From Actinomycetota bacterium (GTDB lineage Bacteria > Actinomycetota > Actinomycetes > Nanopelagicales > Nanopelagicaceae): a DNA stretch of 9,909 bases. The stretch spans positions 1-9,909 of the forward strand of contig JAPLBI010000073.1 in NCBI GenBank assembly GCA_026392815.1. The letters are read 5' to 3'. A program made the translations under genes and the position numbers. Of the stretch, positions 6,723 to 9,909 are shown piece by piece. A model generated the notes under the pieces. It was not told the origin of the DNA. It saw only the letters and a program-made list of their open reading frames with translations, and made no database searches. Position 1 is the stretch's first letter; each line of letters starts with the position of its first letter.

Positions 6723-7349
6723 TTAGAGGCCGGCTTTGCCGAGTAGTTCATTTAAGTGTTCTAAATGATGATCTGCATGCGGCAGTTCTTCGCGGGTATG
6801 GGTTGTTAGTACGCCAGCAACAGTGCAACCAGCGCCTTTTGCAGATGTAACGCCACCAGGTGCATCTTCAATCGCCCAGCAAATATTTGTTGGTAGACCC
6901 AATCTTTCAGCGCCGAGAATAAATGGTTCAGGGAAAGGTTTTCCGCGAGTTACTTGATCAAAGGTGACTGAATTAGCAGGCATCGGAATCTTTCCTGCAC
7001 GGGTGCGAGCAATTGCTAAATCAGTAGTGCATGAGGTAACGATCGTCCAAGGTATCTCGCGATCATTTAGTTCGGCAAGTAGTTCTAGTGCACCTGGTAC
7101 GGCATGTACTCCATCGATATCTGCAATTTCTAGATCGGTAACGCGGCGAATCCACCTTTGAATTTCAGCTTCTTCGCGATCGGCCAAGACTTTTCTCAAA
7201 GTTTGTTCGGCCGGAACACCGTGATGGCCGGCAAGTGCTTGCAATGGAATCCCCGCCTCATTGGCCATAGTGATCCAAGAGTTCATGACTGCTTCTTGGG
7301 AATCAACCAAGGTGCCATCTAGATCAAAGAGAAATCCAATTTGACTCAA
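6723..7349 (-). CDS. HAD-superfamily (subfamily IA) phosphatase
   Basis: This 208-residue cytosolic haloacid dehalogenase-type phosphatase is similar in pattern to sugar-phosphate / glycerol-phosphate phosphatases. All four motifs are present: FDLDGTLVDS (8-17, nucleophile Asp9 and acid/base Asp11), IVTSCT (103-108, with Thr105 or Ser106), Lys137 in RGKPFPEPF, and IEDAPGGV (160-167). The helical cap lies between motifs I and II (about residues 18-85). The start is TTG at 7347-7349, which overlaps the crtYd stop as TTGA, so it is the third gene of a translationally coupled crtYc-crtYd-HAD chain. The substrate is unknown. The position suggests a link with isoprenoid/carotenoid supply, but simple co-transcription is equally possible. 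Confidence 0.88.
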   Translation of the reverse strand: MSQIGFLFDLDGTLVDSQEAVMNSWITMANEAGIPLQALAGHHGVPAEQTLRKVLADREEAEIQRWIRRVTDLEIADIDGVHAVPGALELLAELNDREIPWTIVTSCTTDLAIARTRAGKIPMPANSVTFDQVTRGKPFPEPFILGAERLGLPTNICWAIEDAPGGVTSAKGAGCTVAGVLTTHTREELPHADHHLEHLNELLGKAGL

Positions 7350-7690
7350 TTAATTGGCTCGTTCTTATTTTTCTTATTCGGGCGAGGATCTTGTTGCATG
7401 CCGCGACGCCCCCAGAACTCCCACATATCCATAGTTCCAAGAAGGAGTGCGAATCCGAAGAGCAGATCTTCTGCAGGTGCGGAGAAGATGCGAAGACCAA
7501 CGATGGCATCAGGGCTATACATAACGATGTTGCGCGATGTTAGCCACCAATTTGTTAAGAATTGGAAGGGCAGGATGATTGCATAGCTTGTCCAGAATGC
7601 TGGACGGGTAAGAAGTGAGTTTTTGAAGAGGAAGAGATCGGCCATTACTGCAACGGCAAAGGCGGTTATCGCAATATCGCTGTAGTTCAT
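7346..7690 (-). CDS. crtYd: Lycopene cyclase subunit, CrtYd type
   Basis: This 114-residue membrane protein is the second half of the heterodimeric actinobacterial lycopene cyclase, which closes the ionone rings of lycopene. It has about three hydrophobic segments (roughly 6-23, 31-47, 62-86). The key motif is APAEDLLFGF (71-80), the PxEDxLF-type acidic motif expected for CrtYd-like domains. The C-terminal tail is polar and basic (RPNKKNKNEPIN). The ATG overlaps the crtYc stop as ATGA, and its own stop overlaps the HAD start as TTGA. The pairing with a CrtYc-like gene of matching size makes the call firm. Whether the product is beta- or epsilon-cyclic cannot be read directly, but the divergent blh gene implies beta-carotene. 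Confidence 0.87.
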   Translation of the reverse strand: MNYSDIAITAFAVAVMADLFLFKNSLLTRPAFWTSYAIILPFQFLTNWWLTSRNIVMYSPDAIVGLRIFSAPAEDLLFGFALLLGTMDMWEFWGRRGMQQDPRPNKKNKNEPIN

Positions 7691-8022
7691 TTACCGAACT
7701 CATCTTTGCGCCAGTGAGGTTTCACCGTTGTTACACCTTCAATAGTCATGATTGCAGCCATCGGAATAACGATAAAGAAGAGGTACTCCTCAAGTGGAAT
7801 GTTTAGTGGACCAACGATGCCGAGCATCTGATCGCGATCAAAGAACCAGTGTCCCTTTGAAATTGCATATGCATCCCAAAGTAAAAATAAGGAACTAATT
7901 GGGAGAACGCTGAGGATTACTCTTTTAATTCGGCGAAGAACACCAACTTTAAGCGCGATCTCTAACCAGAAGGATCCGCAAACAGTAAAGATGAGCATCG
8001 CCATGTAACTCCACTTTTGCAC
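7687..8022 (-). CDS. crtYc: Lycopene cyclase subunit, CrtYc type
   Basis: This 111-residue membrane protein is the first half of the split lycopene cyclase. It has about three hydrophobic segments (6-24, 35-51, 80-95). The signatures are LLWDAYAISKGHWFFD (47-62) and IPLEEYLFFIVIP (75-87), the PxEExLFF motif whose glutamates are required for cyclisation in this family. The assumed start is GTG at 8020-8022; an ATG six codons inside (residue 7) is possible and would still keep the first span. The ribosome-binding site is weak (GAGAAG about 11 nt upstream). It overlaps crtYd by 4 nt and is divergent from blh, with an 84-bp shared intergenic region. Confidence 0.87.
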   Translation of the reverse strand: MQKWSYMAMLIFTVCGSFWLEIALKVGVLRRIKRVILSVLPISSLFLLWDAYAISKGHWFFDRDQMLGIVGPLNIPLEEYLFFIVIPMAAIMTIEGVTTVKPHWRKDEFGK

Positions 8023-8106
8023 GGGTAGATCTTCTCATGTAGAAACCGAAATCGTGGGGCACGCTTTGGTAGTGTTACAGATATAACTCACAGGAAGGGG
8101 CCGACG
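8023..8106. promoter_or_regulatory. Divergent control region between crtYc and blh
   Basis: Eighty-four base pairs must carry promoters for both directions. On the plus strand TATAAC (8082-8087) is a -10 candidate with no good -35, and AGGAAGGGG (8092-8100) is a strong ribosome-binding site for blh. If that -10 is used, transcription would begin inside this site, so the real start may differ. No convincing minus-strand promoter is seen. No clear inverted repeat was found. Confidence 0.4.
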
Positions 8107-9057
8107 ATGCGTGAAATAGAGCTCGACCTTCTTCTTACGGTTCGCAAATACTCGCGTTACGCCGTGGGTGTCGCCATCGTGCTCTCTTTCGCCTTTGCGC
8201 GAATTATTGAAGAGTCAGAGATTACCTGGCAGGTTGTCATCGCTCTCATCGCCTTGGCGATAGGAATTCCACATGGAGCGCTTGATCATTTGGTCACCTT
8301 GCCGCGCAGCAGTTTTAAGAAGATGGCGCTCTTCATAACTTTATACGTGGCAGTTGCGGTAATCGCCGTCATCGCAATCCTCACCTGGAACGTGGTCGGC
8401 TTCATTCTGGTTGTAATAATGAGCGCGGTGCACTTTGGCATTGGTGATGCGGCATTTATCTCAGAGATTGATCGCCGTAGCGAAGAGACGAAGCGCTTCC
8501 AAAAGTATCTATATGCAGCCGCTGCCGGAACCCTTCCTGTAGTTATTCCTTTAGTTAGCGATAAGAGCACTTCGGCACTTGAAAAGGTAAACCCGGCGCT
8601 GATCGATTGGCACCAAGGTTTAAATAACGACCTCATGCTTTGGGTAATGCTGATAACCGCATTCGCTCTTCTTCGCTTAGTACAACGCCGCCGCGATGGT
8701 GAAGCGATTGATTTAGTTCTGCTCTATCTATTGGCAGTTACCGCGCCACCATTGGTTGCCTTTGCAGTTTATTTCGGATGCTGGCATGCCATGCGCCACA
8801 CAGCGCGATTGACTTTGACTCTGCCATCTTCACAGGAGGCGTTTACCAAAGGCAGCGCTAAACGCGCATTTATTCGTGCAGTATTGCCAGGTACTCCAGC
8901 GCTCGTTGGCACCTTTGTCATCGCAGCGTTGATAGTTCTGCTTCGCGGTGACTCGCTAGATGATCAATTCTTATGGGTATCACTCGTTGTCGTTTGGGCT
9001 TTAACTGTTCCGCATATGGCGGTAACAGCGCGACTTGATCGAAAGGCTTTAAATTGA
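8107..9057 (+). CDS. blh: Beta-carotene 15,15'-dioxygenase, Brp/Blh family
   Basis: This 316-residue polytopic membrane enzyme cleaves beta-carotene to two retinals, the chromophore of microbial rhodopsins. The histidines that bind the catalytic iron in this family are all present: IPHGALDH (54-61, His56 and His61), SAVHFGIGD (106-114, His109), YFGCWHAMRH (222-231, His227 and His231) and VPHM (301-304, His303). About eight hydrophobic segments lie around them. The ATG has a strong AGGAAGGGG site 6 nt upstream. The gene is divergent from crtYc/crtYd, which should make its substrate, and its stop overlaps the next gene as TTGA. No rhodopsin gene is present here; in related actinobacteria the rhodopsin is often encoded apart from blh (general knowledge, not tested). 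Confidence 0.92.
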   Translation: MREIELDLLLTVRKYSRYAVGVAIVLSFAFARIIEESEITWQVVIALIALAIGIPHGALDHLVTLPRSSFKKMALFITLYVAVAVIAVIAILTWNVVGFILVVIMSAVHFGIGDAAFISEIDRRSEETKRFQKYLYAAAAGTLPVVIPLVSDKSTSALEKVNPALIDWHQGLNNDLMLWVMLITAFALLRLVQRRRDGEAIDLVLLYLLAVTAPPLVAFAVYFGCWHAMRHTARLTLTLPSSQEAFTKGSAKRAFIRAVLPGTPALVGTFVIAALIVLLRGDSLDDQFLWVSLVVVWALTVPHMAVTARLDRKALN

Positions 9058-9647
9058 AGTTACTGATTGCGCTAGCGATGGTCTTTATCTCTGCCGCCCC
9101 AGCAAACGCTGCGCCAAATTACATTTTCCCAGTTGCCGATTGTGCGGTTAAATATGTAAAGGCCCATCACGACTATGCGGCAAATGACATTGAGGCGAAG
9201 AAAGGCTGCAAATTTGTCTCACCAGTAAATGGCGTCATCGATGAAGTTAATCGCGTTGATAACTGGAGCGGCAAAACAAATCTCGGAATCGACCGCGGTG
9301 GTTTATATGTTTCTGTAATCGGCGTTGATGGAGTTCGTTATTACGGCTCGCATTTAACTTCGGTTGTCGCATCGATTCAACCGGGCCTTACTGTGAAAGC
9401 TGGGCAAATTCTGGGAAGAGTTGGTTCAACCGGAAGTGCACGTGGCACATCACCACATCTTCACTTTGGAATCTCTTGGCCAACACCAACAGAGACTCAA
9501 CCAAATATCTGGTGGGTACGTCGCGGAGTAGTTGCGCCGTGGAAATATTTAGATGCCTGGAAAGCTGGAAAGGATTTATCACCGGCTAAGGCAGTTGCTG
9601 CAGCGCTTGCTAAGAACGGTGAGATTCCACCGCTTCCTAAGAAATAA
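9054..9647 (+). CDS. Secreted M23-family (LytM-type) metallopeptidase
   Basis: This 197-residue protein has a short signal peptide (MKLLIALAMVFISAAPANA, cut predicted after residue 19 or 20) and then an M23 domain. The zinc-site pattern is present: KAHHDYAANDI (36-46, with His39 and Asp45 as probable ligands) and SPHLHFGI (133-140, His135 and His137). GSH (98-100) adds the usual extra histidine. The actinobacterial HHDYxxxDI form is common in secreted M23 proteins. It would act outside the membrane on peptidoglycan cross-links, or be a regulatory homologue. The start is TTG at 9054-9056 overlapping the blh stop, so its translation appears coupled to blh. The C-terminal part (about 150-197) is outside the core domain and rich in Lys/Ala/Pro. 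Confidence 0.87.
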   Translation: MKLLIALAMVFISAAPANAAPNYIFPVADCAVKYVKAHHDYAANDIEAKKGCKFVSPVNGVIDEVNRVDNWSGKTNLGIDRGGLYVSVIGVDGVRYYGSHLTSVVASIQPGLTVKAGQILGRVGSTGSARGTSPHLHFGISWPTPTETQPNIWWVRRGVVAPWKYLDAWKAGKDLSPAKAVAAALAKNGEIPPLPKK

Positions 9648-9652
9648 TTAAA

Positions 9653-9686
9653 AAAATCCCCCACCGCTTTCGCGATGGGGGATTTT
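9653..9686. terminator. Bidirectional intrinsic terminator
   Basis: Bases 9653-9663 (AAAATCCCCCA) pair perfectly with 9676-9686 (TGGGGGATTTT). An inner CGC/GCG stem closes a TTTC loop, with one C-A mismatch between the two stems. A-rich and T-rich flanks on either side make it work in both directions. It lies between the M23 gene and the convergent cold-shock gene. Confidence 0.9.
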
Positions 9687-9702
9687 AGTAAACTAAGTGT
9701 TA

Positions 9703-9906
9703 TTAGTTAGCGTTCACTGCATCGGCCTGAGGACCCTTTGGACCCTGTACGACCTCGAATGAAACTGACTGACCCTCTTCAAGGGACTTGTAACCGTTTC
9801 CTTGGATTGCTGAGTAGTGAACGAATACATCTTGTCCGCCACCATCAACTGCAATGAAACCGAAACCCTTTTCAGAGTTGAACCACTTAACTGTACCTGT
9901 TGCCAT
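9703..9906 (-). CDS. Cold-shock protein, CspA family
   Basis: This complete 67-residue single cold-shock domain binds single-stranded RNA/DNA and acts as an RNA chaperone in the cytoplasm. The motifs are [18 protein letters not shown] with RNP1 (KGFGFI, 13-18) and RNP2 (VFVHYSAI, 27-34). The C-terminus ([18 protein letters not shown]) is the usual actinobacterial form. The ATG is 3 bp from the window edge, so promoter and ribosome-binding site are not visible. It is convergent to the M23 gene, with the shared terminator between. Confidence 0.96.
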   Translation of the reverse strand: MATGTVKWFNSEKGFGFIAVDGGGQDVFVHYSAIQGNGYKSLEEGQSVSFEVVQGPKGPQADAVNAN

Positions 9907-9909
9907 GTT

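Noticed and set aside
8286..8636. Minus-strand open frame of 116 codons inside blh
   Set aside because: It lies wholly antisense to an enzyme with all family motifs and has no recognisable domain or ribosome-binding site of note.
1..9906. CRISPR arrays, insertion sequences, prophage or defence genes
   Set aside because: No regularly spaced direct repeats, transposase motifs, terminal inverted repeats or phage-like genes were seen on either strand.

Overview
The window is a compact, gene-dense stretch of bacterial chromosome with moderate GC content. It looks actinobacterial. The evidence is a lycopene cyclase split into two small membrane subunits (CrtYc/CrtYd type), a Blh carotene-cleaving oxygenase, CUT1 sugar transport genes without their own ATPase, a possibly leaderless regulator gene, frequent TTG/GTG starts and 4-nt stop/start overlaps. 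The mix of retinal and carotenoid genes with sugar uptake in tightly packed DNA fits a streamlined freshwater actinobacterium (acI / Nanopelagicales-like). That placement is inference from gene content, not from a marker gene.

Region 1 (1-2229, + strand) is a D-galactonate catabolic operon (De Ley-Doudoroff type): the 3' end of dgoK (2-dehydro-3-deoxygalactonokinase), dgoA (KDPGal aldolase) and dgoD (galactonate dehydratase). dgoD is broken near 1390: about eight conserved residues are missing and the frame changes.

Region 2 (2233-5342, - strand) is a CUT1 sugar ABC importer: a secreted solute-binding protein and two permeases. It converges on dgoD with only 3 bp between stop codons. The binding-protein gene is also broken (near 4861-4868), again with missing residues plus a frame change. 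An 18-bp perfect hairpin separates the binding protein from the permeases. A LacI-family regulator (5575-6600, +) is divergent from the importer, and the gap between them holds several TTGAA/TTCAA inverted repeats, which are probable operators. The simplest reading is one regulated locus for importing a galactose-, galactonate- or galactoside-type substrate and degrading it, with two of its genes apparently disrupted in this sequence.

Region 3 (6617-6693, -) is a tRNA with a CAU anticodon and encoded CCA.

Region 4 (6723-9647) is a retinal/carotenoid block. On the minus strand crtYc, crtYd and a HAD phosphatase are chained by 4-nt overlaps. Divergently, blh (beta-carotene to retinal) is chained by a TTGA overlap to a secreted M23 peptidase. 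CrtYc/CrtYd would make the cyclic carotene that Blh cleaves to retinal, presumably for a rhodopsin encoded elsewhere; no rhodopsin gene is in the window. A strong bidirectional terminator then separates this block from a convergent CspA-type cold-shock gene (9703-9906, -).
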